Source: Tolypocladium sp. Sup5 PDA-1 (taxonomy: Eukaryota > Ascomycota > Sordariomycetes > Hypocreales > Ophiocordycipitaceae). From it: a DNA stretch of 64,000 nt. Below the pieces are notes generated by a model, which did not search any database, had not been told where the DNA came from, and saw only the letters and a list, made by a program, of their open reading frames with translations. The DNA lies in assembly GCA_000750105.3 (NCBI GenBank), contig JPHH03000035.1, positions 62,001 to 126,000 on the forward strand, given 5' to 3'. A program made the translations under genes and the position numbers. Positions 1-10,584 of the stretch are shown piece after piece; the first letter of the stretch is position 1, and each line of letters starts with the position of its first letter.

Positions 1-923
1 AGCCCGCCCCCCTTTTATATACCAACTCGGCCAGGGCGGCGAAGCGCGAGAGTTTCGGAGCTGGAGCTGTCAGTTGCTCCACTCGGCCGATACACGTTCG
101 CGTCCGGAGCCGGGACTCGGCCGGGTCGGGGCTGGGGAGGGGCCACGCCACGGGCTGTGGGGCTTACAGGTCCGAAGCCCTGGACAGCATGATCCCTGCG
201 CCTGTTGGGCCTCGACCTTCGGGGGGGGCTGCTGACGAAGCGGCGGGCACGGCAAATGAATTGTGCGCTCCGGCATTGCATGTGCTACCTACGAAGGGCG
301 GAGTACGGAGTGCCCACATGATGGACATGAATTCGCCCGTGGCGGTGGCGGACACTTGACAGCCGTCGACAGGGCGGACCGGACGAAAAGACTCGGGGCA
401 GTTGCACCGACTCTCCGGGGTCCGCGTCGCCGGGGTTGTGACTTTGGCAGCGGCTGTTGCAGCACCAAGGGCTGCTGAAACCAACCCCGGAGCCCGGCTG
501 CACGATTCGCCGTTCCAGAAGGGTCGGTGCCTCGGCACGTTGCACCACTGACGCCGCGACGTGAGCCCCCGCAAATGGCCCTGTCGGTTCAAGTTGGGGG
601 GGCTTCCCTCCCCAGCGCCTGTGACGACGTCCACTGAAAGACCTCGGTATTTCCAGGGCTGGTCCCCCGCATCCCCCGGATAGCCGCCGCGGGAGGAATA
701 AATAATCGATCTGGGGTTTGGTTCCAGCAGGGAAAGGGCTTTCTTGTCTCGGCTTTTGTTGCTGTTCCTGGAAAGCGTTCTTTGGGCGATACTCGGATTG
801 TGGACTGACCGCCTTCACTGTTCAACGCCACCAACGCCAACAACCAACGCCTGAGATATTTGCTCGACGACAACTCGCCAAAGACACGCAGACCAGGCCG
901 CAGACTCACACCGCACCGCCATC
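1..923. other. Intergenic / upstream region of the thiolase gene
   Basis: No convincing gene is seen here. The open frames on both strands are short, Arg/Pro/Ser-rich and without recognisable domains, as expected for GC-rich non-coding DNA. The last 200 bases, rich in CAACGCC and CAACAACC-like runs, look like the 5' leader of the thiolase gene. Confidence 0.6.
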
Positions 924-2303
924 ATGTCGGCCAGAAAGCAAAAGTCGCCCGTCTACGTCCTCGGCGTGGGCATGACCAAGTTCATCAAGCCCCGCGGCAA
1001 GGTCGACTACACCGAGCTCGGCTTCGAGGCGGGCGTCAAGGCGATGCTCGACGCGCAGATCAACTACGACGACGTCGACCAGGGCGTGGCCTGCTACTGC
1101 TACGGCGACAGCACCTGCGGCCAGCGCGTCTTCTACCAGTTCGGCATGACCAAGATCCCCATCTACAACGTCAACAACAACTGCTCCACGGGCAGCACGG
1201 GGCTGGCCATGGCGCGCACCTTCATCGCCAGCGGCGCCGCCGACTGCGTCATGGTCGTCGGCTTCGAGAAGATGATGCCCGGCAGCCTGCAGAGCTTCTT
1301 CAACGACCGCGAGAGCCCGACGGGCACCACCGTGGCCATGATGATCGACACGCGCGGCATCGAGGCCGCCCCCGGCGCCGCCCAGATGTTCGGCAACGCC
1401 GGCCGCGAGTACATGGAGAAGTACGGCGCCACGCCCGAGGACTTTGCCGAGATTGCGCGCGTCAACCACGCCCACTCGCCCAAGAACCCCTACTCGCAGT
1501 TCCAGGAGGTGTACACGCGCGACGAGATCCTCGCCTCCAAGCAGATCTTCGACCCGCTGACCAAGCTGCAGTGCTGCCCGACGTCCGACGGCGGCGCGGC
1601 GGCCATCCTCGTGTCGCAGGCCTTCCTCGACGCGCGGCCGCACCTCAAGGAGCAGGCCGTGCTGGTCGCGGGCCAGTGCCTCGCGACGGACGCGCCGAGC
1701 CTCTTCTCGCGCAGCTCCATCGACCTCATGGGCTACGAGATGACGCAGCACGCCGTCAAGACGGCCATGGGCGAGGCGGGCATCACGCCGCGCGACGTGC
1801 AGGTCGTGGAGCTGCACGACTGCTTCAGCGCCAACGAGATGGTGGCCATTGACGCGCTGGGCCTCAGCGACAAGGGCAAGGCGCACGAGCTGGTGCGCGC
1901 CGGCGACATCACCTACGGCGGGCGCTACGTCATCAACCCGTCGGGCGGGCTCATCTCCAAGGGCCACCCGCTGGGCGCGACGGGCATCGCGCAGTGCGCG
2001 GAGCTGGTGTGGCACCTGCGCGGCTGGGCCAACAACCGCGCGGTGCCCGGCACGAAGCACTGCCTGCAGCACAACCTGGGCTTGGGCGGCGCGGTGGTGG
2101 TGACGGTGTACCGGCGCGCCGACGGCCGGCCGGCGCCGGAGGTGGACTCGGCCGAGGTGGGGCGGCGCAACGGGCTGGGGTACAACCCGGCCGTCGAGGC
2201 CAAGGGCTTCACGGCGAAGCAGGCGGCGGCGGTGCGCAGCCGGGGCGCGACGAGCGACTGGGCGCTGCAGGACACGCTGGAGAAGGTCGAGGCGAGATTT
2301 TAA
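924..2303 (+). CDS. SCP2-type thiolase (sterol carrier protein X / acetyl-CoA acyltransferase family)
   Basis: Single-exon gene for a 459-aa protein of the SCP-x thiolase branch. These enzymes cleave or condense 3-oxoacyl-CoA thioesters, usually in peroxisomal beta-oxidation of branched or bulky substrates. The acylated cysteine is visible at about residue 87 in NNNCSTGS. The catalytic histidine regions are HDCFSANE (His about 298) and SKGHPLGATG (His about 348). The length fits a thiolase domain alone, without a fused SCP2 lipid-transfer domain. The start is the first ATG in frame (ATCATGTC context), and the VYVLGVGMTKF motif follows closely, as is usual for the family. The C-terminal tripeptide is Ala-Arg-Phe, which departs from a canonical PTS1, so peroxisomal location is an inference. 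The exact substrate cannot be told. Confidence 0.92.
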   Translation: MSARKQKSPVYVLGVGMTKFIKPRGKVDYTELGFEAGVKAMLDAQINYDDVDQGVACYCYGDSTCGQRVFYQFGMTKIPIYNVNNNCSTGSTGLAMARTFIASGAADCVMVVGFEKMMPGSLQSFFNDRESPTGTTVAMMIDTRGIEAAPGAAQMFGNAGREYMEKYGATPEDFAEIARVNHAHSPKNPYSQFQEVYTRDEILASKQIFDPLTKLQCCPTSDGGAAAILVSQAFLDARPHLKEQAVLVAGQCLATDAPSLFSRSSIDLMGYEMTQHAVKTAMGEAGITPRDVQVVELHDCFSANEMVAIDALGLSDKGKAHELVRAGDITYGGRYVINPSGGLISKGHPLGATGIAQCAELVWHLRGWANNRAVPGTKHCLQHNLGLGGAVVVTVYRRADGRPAPEVDSAEVGRRNGLGYNPAVEAKGFTAKQAAAVRSRGATSDWALQDTLEKVEARF

Positions 2304-2759
2304 CCCCGGAGAGAAAGGGGGGGGGGGGGGGGGGGATGTATCCGTAGTCGGGCTGTATCACCATTGATGACGAGATTGCATGTGCCGGCTCGATGGGCCA
2401 TGGCGGTTCTTACTGTTCGTATGTATGCTTATTTACTTTTGTAGCGTGAACAATGACGAGAGTTGCTGTTCGTTGGCAAACGACGTGGGCGTGTCAATGT
2501 TCGGTGCTTGGTGTAACTCGAAAGGGGCCCCAATGATGTTAACCAGGTACGTAGGCAGGCTGCTGCGCGCAACTCCCACCAACCAGGAACCGCGAGCATC
2601 ACCACAACTCACCAGTCACCACCACCACAACACAGCTCATTCCAGAGGCCTGTATTTTCTTGGAAGAGGCTCCTCGGAGAGACCGGGCCCTCTCTGTTCA
2701 TTCGTTGCCAATTAAACGCGTCGAGCCATTGGGCGCGTCCGCAGGCTACGCACCACACC
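2304..2759. other. Spacer between thiolase and 2EXR genes
   Basis: Holds the thiolase 3' region and the 2EXR promoter. A run of 19 G lies just after the thiolase stop. The last 150 bases carry CACCACCACCACAACAC-like leader sequence. No gene is seen. Confidence 0.6.
2317..2335 (+). repeat. Poly-G tract (19 G)
   Basis: An uninterrupted run of 19 guanines starts 13 bases after the thiolase stop codon, inside the presumed 3' UTR. It is the longest homopolymer noticed in the window. Confidence 0.95.
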
Positions 2760-3617
2760 ATGAGCGCGTGCACCGTGTTTACCTGCTTCCCCCAGCTGCC
2801 CGCCGAGCTGCGCCGCCAGATATGGATCGAAGCCCTGCCGGAAGACGGGCCCGCGGTGTATCTCTACAGCTGGCGGTGGGCTCTCAAGCACGAGGACCCC
2901 GACGGTGAGCAGGCGCTGTACGACGGCATCGACCGCGAGCGCCATGTCCAGGTGTGCAGCGTGCCCGAGGTCGTCTTCGTGAACCGCGAGGCACGCGCCG
3001 CCGTCACCGAGTGGGCTCACGCACGCGGCTACACGATGCGCTTCCGCGAGGAGACGCAGGGCCACTGCATCATCCGGCCGTGGGACCCGGAGCGCGACAT
3101 CCTGTACGTCGGGCGCGACCAGTGGGACGAGTTCTGCGACCAGCCGTACGACTGGGCGCCCTACGCAATGGACATGGCCGCGTCGATCCGGCACCTCGCC
3201 GTGCCGGCGTTCACGGCCTACTACAGCAACGAGGAGCTGGGGGCGCACCTGTTCCACCACATGCCCAACCTCGCGTCGCTGTCGGCCGTCTGGGGCAGGG
3301 TGCCGGAGCTGCGGCTCTCGCGGGACCGGCAGCGACCGGCGCAGCGCTTCGAGCTGCTGACGCACGAGCGCGAGTACTACGCGGAGGTGCAGCCGCGGTG
3401 GGAGCTGGAGGAGATCACGGACCGGGACGAGCCGGTGACGCTGGCGGCGCTGGACCACACGGACGGGTCCATGATCTACGAGGAGGGCGACCTGGACGAG
3501 TGGATGGAGGAGATTGAGACGGAGATGGCGCTGCTGGACCTGCCGGAGCACCTGGTGAGCCGGGAGCTGGGGGAGATGACGCTGACGCTGCGGGCGGCGA
3601 CGGCCGTGCGGAAGTGA
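2760..3617 (+). CDS. 2EXR domain-containing protein
   Basis: Single-exon gene for a 285-aa protein. The N-terminus (residues about 5-45) has the signature of the fungal 2EXR family: FTCFPQLPAELRRQIW, followed later by VFVNREARAA. This F-x-FP-x-LP-x-E-(L/I)R-x-x-IW pattern opens many fungal proteins that are often present as expanded families and whose biochemical role is unknown. The remainder is acidic near the C-terminus (a Glu/Asp-rich stretch around residues 215-260). No signal peptide or membrane segment is evident. The start is the ATG at the CCACCATGAG context directly before the 2EXR motif. Confidence 0.85.
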   Translation: MSACTVFTCFPQLPAELRRQIWIEALPEDGPAVYLYSWRWALKHEDPDGEQALYDGIDRERHVQVCSVPEVVFVNREARAAVTEWAHARGYTMRFREETQGHCIIRPWDPERDILYVGRDQWDEFCDQPYDWAPYAMDMAASIRHLAVPAFTAYYSNEELGAHLFHHMPNLASLSAVWGRVPELRLSRDRQRPAQRFELLTHEREYYAEVQPRWELEEITDRDEPVTLAALDHTDGSMIYEEGDLDEWMEEIETEMALLDLPEHLVSRELGEMTLTLRAATAVRK

Positions 3618-4431
3618 TGCGAGCAGATATGAGCAGTATTGTAGAACAGAGGATGGGCGACCTGAGACAGGGCAGGGCACGGTTGCGAGACGGATCCGGG
3701 CGACGGGGTTTGACGCGGAGGTGGGTGTCCAGACTCGGGCCGTGCCGGACGGAAGGGACGGAGCTGTACCTAGGGTAGGGGATCACCATGGGTGGACCTC
3801 GTTGCGAAGCAAGTTGGCATGTAACTCCATCATGGAGATGTCATGGATGCCAACTGTACACGAAATGGACTCGTGCTGGCCCCCTGGATGAGTTGCCGTT
3901 GCTTCATGACAAAACCACTCCCGCAAGCACACCAGACGGCCATGACGCCATCAGGGACCTGCCACGCCTCACCACAGCGCCCAAATTACCCAGAAACAGC
4001 AATCTGGAGCGCTGCACCAGGCCCAGATGACAAAACAGGGGGAGGGGGGGGGGATAAGTTGTGGTGCAGTGTACGAGTACGGACGCAACGTGTTTTCAAA
4101 GCCAGCCTTGCCCGTTTCACAATGGCGGGTGAGCAGGTTTCAAAAAGGTCATGTTGGGGTGAGGTTGCGTGCGCGCGCGCGACTTGTGCGGTGGGTGCGT
4201 CTTTTGGCGGGGTGCTCGGCCTTGATGGCCGCTTCTCCCGCATTATTAATACCTGCCTTCCTTGCCTCGTCGTCAACATCTCGACTTTGGCATCTATCCT
4301 GCTTTACCATCTCCCTCTTCCACTACCGCATTTGCGACTCCCCATCCACGCACTCTGCTTGCACACGACAGCGTCGACAACGAGCCCCTCATCTTCAACG
4401 GCCCCGCCATCGCTCCACCACGACGACCACA
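3618..4431. other. Spacer upstream of ATX1
   Basis: No gene is recognised. It contains an interrupted poly-G stretch (about 4038-4053) and a short GC dinucleotide run near 4168-4181. The CATCTTCAACGGCC-like pyrimidine-rich leader ends at the ATX1 start codon. Confidence 0.55.
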
Positions 4432-4751
4432 ATGGCCGACGTCCACACCTACGAGTTCAACGTCAGCATGAGCTGCGGCGGCTGCTCCGGCGCCATCGAC
4501 CGCGTCCTCAAGAAGCTCGACGGTCCGTCCCTCCTCGTTTCCCGCTCCCAGGGAAAGAGCACAAGCGCAGCGCTGACACTGCGACAGGCGTCGAGAGCTA
4601 CGAGGTCTCCCTCGAGAACCAAAAGGCCAAGGTCGTCACCGGCCTGCCCTACGAGACGGTCCTCGAGAAGATTGCCAAGACGGGCAAGACCATCAACTCG
4701 GCCACGGCCGACGGCGTCGAGAAGTCGGTCGTGGTGCCCGCCGCGGCGTGA
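4432..4751 (+). CDS. ATX1: Copper chaperone ATX1-like (HMA domain)
   Basis: Two-exon gene, 4432-4522 and 4588-4751, encoding 84 aa. It is a single heavy-metal-associated domain with the Cu(I)-binding MSCGGC motif (Cys15 and Cys18) on loop 1. Near the C-terminus is the KTGK sequence that the Atx1 family uses to contact its target ATPase. Atx1 carries cytosolic Cu(I) to the Golgi copper ATPase Ccc2 for loading of secreted multicopper oxidases. The length is close to that of yeast Atx1. The 65-bp intron (GTCCGT...GCGACAG) interrupts a Gly codon after KKLDG, and the join restores the reading frame into VESYEVSLE. The gene was modelled by splicing because no single frame covers it. Confidence 0.9.
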
Positions 4752-7276
4752 TGCACGGCAACAAGCAAGCCGTCTTGCGAAGGAATGGGCTCCTGGCTAC
4801 ACGGGGGCGTACACCGGGGGGAACGCATTGTGGATTTTTGAGCGTACAAGCCATGGAATACTACTATATTTGACGTCTGGAGCCCATGTGCCGCTACGCC
4901 CGTGCTGTCGCCGTGCGAGGTGTCCAAGGTCTTGCAGGACGGGTGACCTGGCCTCGGGGATGGAGCTTGGCCAAGCTGAAGCATTCATGACAATTTGGGA
5001 GTGCTGCTGAGCCGGCCGCATGGCGACGAGATGCTGGCAGCGAAAGTAGACACCGACATGGCTGTCCCGCCACCCGTTTGGCAAGCAATCGTAGTGGGGG
5101 CGTGCCTCAGACCTCGCAATGTTTTGCTCGACAGTTGCCGCCCTGCTTGACCATGAAGTGCCACGGCTCTGAGCCTCTGGCTCTCCGAGGTTCCCTGAGC
5201 TCGTCAATCTTTCTTGTATAGCCACCTACAAGACACGGCGCACGACAGACCCCAACACAGAGCAGATGTAGGTGGAGCCTCCCGACAGAGGGGTTCGGAA
5301 CACATCTGCTCGATAAATGGTGGAACTTGGTCGATGGACTGCTCGAAGCAGGAAGAATGCATCTTGGTGTTGTAACAGAATGGAGATGGGGGCGATGCGA
5401 AGGGGAGGCCAGGGACCTCGGGGTATATATGTCATGCCAGCCGAGTTATCAAGGTTCTCAGCTCATCGATCGATTTGCCAGGACTCACTCACGCCAGGCA
5501 ATTGGCTAGTCGCGACTTGGCGATGCCATCCATCTCGTACTTCGTAAGTTACTCCCGTGGCGAAAGTGTCAAGGTCGGCCCGTGAATCATCCGTCTAGAG
5601 TCTGGTTGAAGAAGAAGGAGCAACCCTCGTTGCACAAAGGGAACCTGGCTTGCAAGCGTCTGCCTTATCGCAGGCCTCGCAGCCCAACTTCTCCCCGCAT
5701 CCCCACATCCTCACACCGTCCCTCCGTCCAGCCGGCCGCGATGGATCATGGACCAGGCACGGACGGGAACAGGGCTCGTCGAGAACCGTCCATTCACGCG
5801 ACTGGCTGTCATGCCATGCACGGCGAAACTCTGACCCCGTTGCTGCATGGCGCCGCAACGGGGGAATAAGCAATGATGCCGCAGCAAGATGCGGGGAGTC
5901 GAGTCGAGTCCTGGGTTGGTAGCCAGAGAGGGAGAGTGAGTGATTGAGTGATACCTAGGGGTCAATGTCAGCTAACAAAGGCCCAGATGCACCCCAGAAT
6001 ACGCTAGCAGCCGCGAGCTCAAGCAGCAGCTCCCTTCGAGCGAGGTGGTGTCATGACCGGTGAAAGGGGACGGATGGGTTTGGCGCATATCAAACGATGC
6101 GTGGCTCGACGCCGTGACGCACTGGCGCATCTGCGGCGGAAGAAGGGAAGCAAGGCCCTTTCCGGGATCTAGGAACTGCTACCATGTGCGCCACGGCGAC
6201 CATTCAGATCCAACGACGACGGAGGAGAGCATCCGCGGGAGCGGCAACGACTCAGCGGCCTTTGGGCGACGATGGAAGCGGAAACGGCTGCAAGTCACAC
6301 GAGGCCGACGACAGCAAGGACAGGCAGGTAGCACAACGGCCGGCGGCAACGGCTTGGCGATGGAGACGGAGACGCGGGTTGGGTGAGTTGGATCCGTCGA
6401 CTCTCGATTCGGTTCGATAGCTTCGCCCCGCGGGCCCGCACTATATTCGTGGGCAAGTTGCCCAGCTCCATCATCAGTCATGACGTATCCAATATCTTAG
6501 CTCGTCTGCTCACCAGCTAAGCCGGCTTGGCCGGTAGCTTATTGACGACCAGCCTGGAGGCCGTGCACGACTTGGTCTCGGGCACCGAGGAGGATGCGCC
6601 TACGAATACTCGTGTCTTCTATCAGTGGGGACGAGCTTACCGCCTGCGGACCTCTGGCAGCTCCCCACGGCGCTAATGCCACGGGATCTTCCCTTTCACC
6701 TAGCGTCACCACCTCCATGCTGCACGCACGTCGCTCCAGTTACTTTTTACGGCTACGGAGAGAGTCTTGACTGGCCTGGACTGACGGAGGAACGCTGCAG
6801 ACGAGGGGCCCGAGGGTGGGGGAGGGGAACGGACGGGCATGGGGAATACGCCAGGAGGCGCATGGCAAAGTTGCCGCCACGCTGACGAGTCGATGGCGTC
6901 GAGTGGCTCCATAGTCTGCATCGAGTGGTGTGATAACGCCGGCAGCTCCAGATCTCCTCTCCTCGGCCGGTTGGAAGCTTCGCCCGACGTATGGAATGGC
7001 CCGGATCGCTGTCTTCCCCTCCCCTCCGTCGGGCCTCCGTCGGGCGGGCACCACCATTGGCATCTGTCGGTTGACATTGAGTTTGCCTCCGCAACGGCTT
7101 AAAACTTTCTGTATAAATCCGGTGGCTCCTCTCTATCGCTGGACATGGACAATCTGTTCAGACTCTCATCTTTCACTTATCCCGAGCATCCGCTGCCTCC
7201 TCGTTGACCGGCCTACATATACTCATAGACAAAAGCGATACCAAGCTCAAGCACCAATTGCTTCCAGAAACCAACA
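4752..7276. other. 2.5-kb gene-free region upstream of the alcohol dehydrogenase
   Basis: I see no supportable gene on either strand. The open frames are short and have no family-like sequence. The stretch is likely the ATX1 3' region plus an extended ADH promoter. The part next to the ADH gene has a TATA-like element and a CT-rich, A-rich leader typical of strongly expressed fungal genes. Confidence 0.5.
7112..7117 (+). promoter_or_regulatory. TATA box-like element of the ADH promoter
   Basis: TATAAA lies about 160 bases before the ADH start codon and is followed by a pyrimidine-rich stretch and a CAAGCTCAAGCACC leader. This is consistent with a TATA-driven, highly expressed glycolytic-type gene. 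It is assigned by motif and position only. Confidence 0.4.
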
Positions 7277-8422
7277 ATGGCGTCTCCCCAGATCCCCACG
7301 GAGCAATGGGCGCAGGTGGTGGAGAAGACTGGAGGCCGTAAGTTGCTCGTCTCTCGTTTCCGTCATATACAAATGGCGACTCTTCATCTGCTACAAACAA
7401 GCTAACACCCTGGGTTTGCAGCCGTCGTCTACAAGAAGATCCCCGTTCCCAAGCCAGGCCCCGATGAGGTCCTCATCAACGTCAAGTACTCGGGCGTCTG
7501 CCACACCGATCTCCACGCCATGCTGGGCGACTGGCCCATCCCCACGAAGCTGCCCCTGGTAGGCGGTCACGAAGGCGCTGGCATCGTTGTGGCTCGCGGT
7601 GAGCTCGTCAAGGACGTCGAGATCGGTGAGCACGCTGGCATCAAGTGGCTCAACGGCTCGTGCCTCAACTGTACCTTCTGCATCCAAGCAGATGAGCCTC
7701 TCTGCGGCAAGCCCCTGCTGTCCGGCTACACCGTCGACGGATCCTTCCAACAGTACGCCGTCGCCAAGGCAGCCCATGTCGCCCATATCCCCAAGGAGTG
7801 CGACCTCGAGGCCGTCTCGCCCATCCTGTGCGCCGGCATCACCGTCTACAAGGGCCTCAAGGAGTCTGGCGCCAAGCCCGGCCAGGTCGTTGCCATTGTC
7901 GGAGCCGGCGGTGGCCTCGGCAGCGTGGCCATCCAGTACGCCAAGGCCATGGGCCTGCACGTCATTGCTATCGATGGCGGCAACGAGAAGAACGAAATGT
8001 GCAAGAAGCTCGGCGCCACCACCTTTGTCGACTTCCAGACCTCCAAGGACGTCGTCGCCGATGTCAAGGCCGCCACCCCCGAGGGCCTAGGCCCGCACGC
8101 CGTCCTTCTCGTCGCCGTTACGGAGAAGCCCTTCCAGCAGGCGACGCAGTACGTCCGCGCCCGCGGCACGGTCGTCTGCATCGGCCTGCCGGCCAACGCC
8201 ATGCTCAGCGCGCCCGTCTTCGACACCGTCATCCGCATGATCACCATCAAGGGCAGCTACGTCGGCAACCGCGCCGACACGGCCGAGGCGCTTGAGTTCT
8301 ACCGCAGGGGCCTCATCAATGCGCCCTACAAGACGATCGGCCTGAGCAAGCTCCAGGACGTGTACAAGCTGATGAAAGACGGCAATATCGCTGGACGATA
8401 TGTCGTCGACACCAGCAAATAA
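7277..8422 (+). CDS. Zinc-dependent alcohol dehydrogenase (ADH1-type)
   Basis: Two-exon gene, 7277-7337 and 7422-8422, encoding 353 aa. It interconverts ethanol and acetaldehyde with NAD(H). The catalytic zinc ligands are visible as Cys47 in GVCHTD and His70 in GGHEGAG. The structural zinc cysteines are at 101, 104, 107 and 115, with C-x2-C-x2-C-x7-C spacing. The NAD-binding glycine motif GAGGGLGS sits near residue 180. The length equals the tetrameric yeast ADH class, and there is no mitochondrial presequence, so it is probably cytosolic. The 84-bp intron (GTAAGT...TTGCAG) splits a Pro codon, and the spliced product reads EKTGGPVVYKKI, matching the family. Several ADH paralogues normally exist in fungi, so the exact orthologue is not assigned. 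Confidence 0.94.
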
Positions 8423-8570
8423 GCAGAAGAAACAAGCCTTGATGTAATGTTCGCTCTCGTATTGGATATCTGGGATGACAGTTTGTCTGGGGGGAAAAGG
8501 TAGCGGGCGGCGTGTGGTGTTGAGGGAGAGAGGCGAAAGTGATGTTGGGCGGCATAGATGATTGAGCCGA

Positions 8571-8576
8571 AATAAA
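8571..8576 (+). terminator. Polyadenylation signal candidate for ADH
   Basis: AATAAA lies about 150 bases downstream of the ADH stop codon on the sense strand. It is assigned by motif and distance only. Confidence 0.45.
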
Positions 8577-8733
8577 CGTCTTCATACTGTAGTAAATTAG
8601 TGTCAATGAAAAGAATAGCCGAACCGAGACCGCTACATCGTGAGTGCTATCGTGAGTGCCAACTCTTCTCGACGTGATGAACATGGCGATTTGGCAAGAG
8701 TCGCGACTCCGTCCAGCCTGTCTTGTAAAGTTC

Positions 8734-8739
8734 TTTATT
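8734..8739 (-). terminator. Polyadenylation signal candidate for Arp3
   Basis: The minus strand reads AATAAA (plus-strand TTTATT) about 175 bases beyond the Arp3 stop codon. It is assigned by motif and distance only. Confidence 0.35.
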
Positions 8740-8913
8740 GCATGGCTATTCATCATCTCTAGCTTCTCTCAAGCCACTACCTACACGTATAATCTCAATG
8801 ATTCACGAGAGCGCCCGCTCCGTCCACCCGCCTGGTACTTTTTCCGCCCAAGGAAGCGCTAAAAGTGTCGAGTCAACTTGTTCAGCATCGTTCTGCAGAC
8901 AGGGAAATCGCCC

Positions 8914-10584
8914 TTACGAGCCGCCAGGTCCACCCAGCAGAGCAAATCTCCGAACGATGCTCGGGCCGTATTCTTGATACTGTGATGAAGTTAGCCGTCA
9001 CAGTCCCACGAAAAATGCATAGGAGATACTGGATTCTTACCTCTGCCTTGGTGTGGCAGTACGAGCGAAACTCGGGAGTTTGGCCGAGAAGACTGCCGCC
9101 GAACCAGGGGCCGTGTCGTTGCCTCTTGTGTGTAATGACCTGCACGTCGAGACCGCCGCTACGAGCACCGCCACTGCGGACCTCGCTTGCCCTGATCCTG
9201 GCATCCACCAGCTGCTTGATGTCTCGTTGTAACCGTCTTCCAAAGTCCTTGTACAGCGTGCTGCCGCCAGAGAGCACAATGTTCTTGTACAGACCGCGAC
9301 GGACATCGATCGGAGACTGCTGGATGACGCCATCGACGACGGTGGGCAGGGGCGTCAGGAAGTCGGAGCTGTAGATCTCGGGGTTGAAAAAGATCTCAGG
9401 GGCGAGGAATCGTTCGTAGCCAACGTCCACCGAAACTTGGCGGCCACCGGGGTGGCTGACCACGTGCTTGGCGAAGCGTTCGCGATCGCGATCGTACTTG
9501 CTAAACTCTTTGACAATGTCAGGGCAGACATAGCAGTACTCCTCCTTGATCTCCTGCGCCGTCTTTAGGGAGGAGTCGGGCTCGCCGCGGTCTCGCAAGA
9601 GGGACTGGACAAAGTAGGTGATGTCTCGGCCCGCGATAGGGATCGACTTGATCGAGGATCCGATGACGTATCCCTCGGCGACGGGGATGACGTGGGTGAC
9701 ACCGTCACCCGAGTCGATGACAGTTCCCGTCAAGGACCGGTCCGTAACCTTGGACGACGTCCACGAGGCAGCCAGAGCCAGGACGGCCTGGACGGCGATG
9801 TACATGCCGGCGCAGTTGAAGGACTCGAAGAAGATCTCGGCGGTATTTTCTCGGTTCTCGGGAGGGTTCAGAGGCTAGTCATGTAAGCATGCGCTTTGTG
9901 CGTGGTCGAGGCTCGGGGGCGCTCACAGGTTCGGTCAGGAGGAAGTAGTGGTCTTCGGGCTCGACTCTGAGGTATTTGAAGATGGAGTTTGACCAGAATC
10001 GCTCCATGTGGTCCTGGACGGTGTTAGTCGAATAAGTGTAAGCAGAGACTTGGGAACCGTACCCAGTTCTCTATTTGCCCGTGGCGGATGGGGTAGTGAA
10101 GGCCGTATCCTAGGGTCCATTAGCTTGGAGGCTCAGGGGGTTGCCGAGGATGTCCACGAACCAGGTCCCGAAGCCACGCTCAAGGCAGCATCGCCAATGT
10201 AGAAGTCCAGGTCCTCGGTGCCTCTCTTAGAGCTCAGATGGCTGCTGCTTGGTCCAGCGCCCCCGGTGAGGAAGGACGGCTTGTTCGCGACGGACGGCCG
10301 ACCCGACCCGGATCCGCCGCCGCCGCCTTGGGCGGCCTTGGTCGCGATGGCCGTCGGGAAGACAAAGGACGGCGAATCATTTCCGGCGAAACCTGCGATT
10401 ATCGAGTCAATTGATGCTGCGGAGAGGCAAGCCGAGCCGTGTTCAGCGTACCCAGCTTGGAGAAGCCCGTGCCGCTGGTTGCCTCAGGTCAGCTTCCGCC
10501 GTGCGTGTGCGTGTGCGTGTGCGGGGCGGGGGAGAGTGAGCTTGCTTACTTGTCCATGACAACGGCAGGAGTTTGGTTCGCCAT
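8914..10584 (-). CDS. ARP3: Actin-related protein 3 (Arp2/3 complex), reading frame broken by two 1-base deletions
   Basis: Six exons on the minus strand: 10584-10550, 10474-10452, 10392-10063, 10013-9927, 9874-9041 and 8979-8914. With two missing bases allowed for, the product is about 458 aa and Arp3-like from end to end: MDNGTGFSKLGFAGND, WFVDILGNPLSLQ, LVRVEPEDHYF-like, FNCAGMYIAVQAVLALAASW, LSGGSTLYKDFGRR and the C-terminal YQEYGPSIVRRFALLGG. Arp3 is an ATP-binding subunit of the Arp2/3 complex that nucleates branched actin at endocytic sites. In exon 3 one base is missing near 10181-10185 (in the codons for Ala-Leu-Glu-Arg) and another near 10110 (in Pro-Tyr-Gly). Between the two sites the conserved sequence continues only in a shifted frame. 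All other exons and splice phases fit. A sequencing or assembly error is more likely than true loss, but the sequence as given cannot encode full-length Arp3. Confidence 0.88.
10499..10522. repeat. GTGTGC microsatellite in Arp3 intron 1
   Basis: About four copies of a GTGTGC hexamer lie within the first intron of the Arp3 gene, followed by a G-rich stretch. Confidence 0.7.

Larger units (their letters stand above)
8423..8913. other. Convergent spacer between ADH and Arp3
   Basis: Contains the 3' regions of two converging genes, with a candidate polyadenylation signal for each strand. No gene is seen. Confidence 0.6.

Noticed and set aside
906..2072. 388-codon open frame antisense to the thiolase gene
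   Set aside because: It is the complement of a GC-rich gene with strong third-position bias, has Val/Ala/Arg/His/Leu-rich sequence without any domain, and overlaps a clear thiolase.
10064..10160. A 48-bp intron (GTGGAC...CCCTAG) as an explanation for the Arp3 frame break
   Set aside because: It would remove VDILGNPLSLQANGP, which is strongly conserved in Arp3, and would not repair the other shift at Ala-Leu-Glu.
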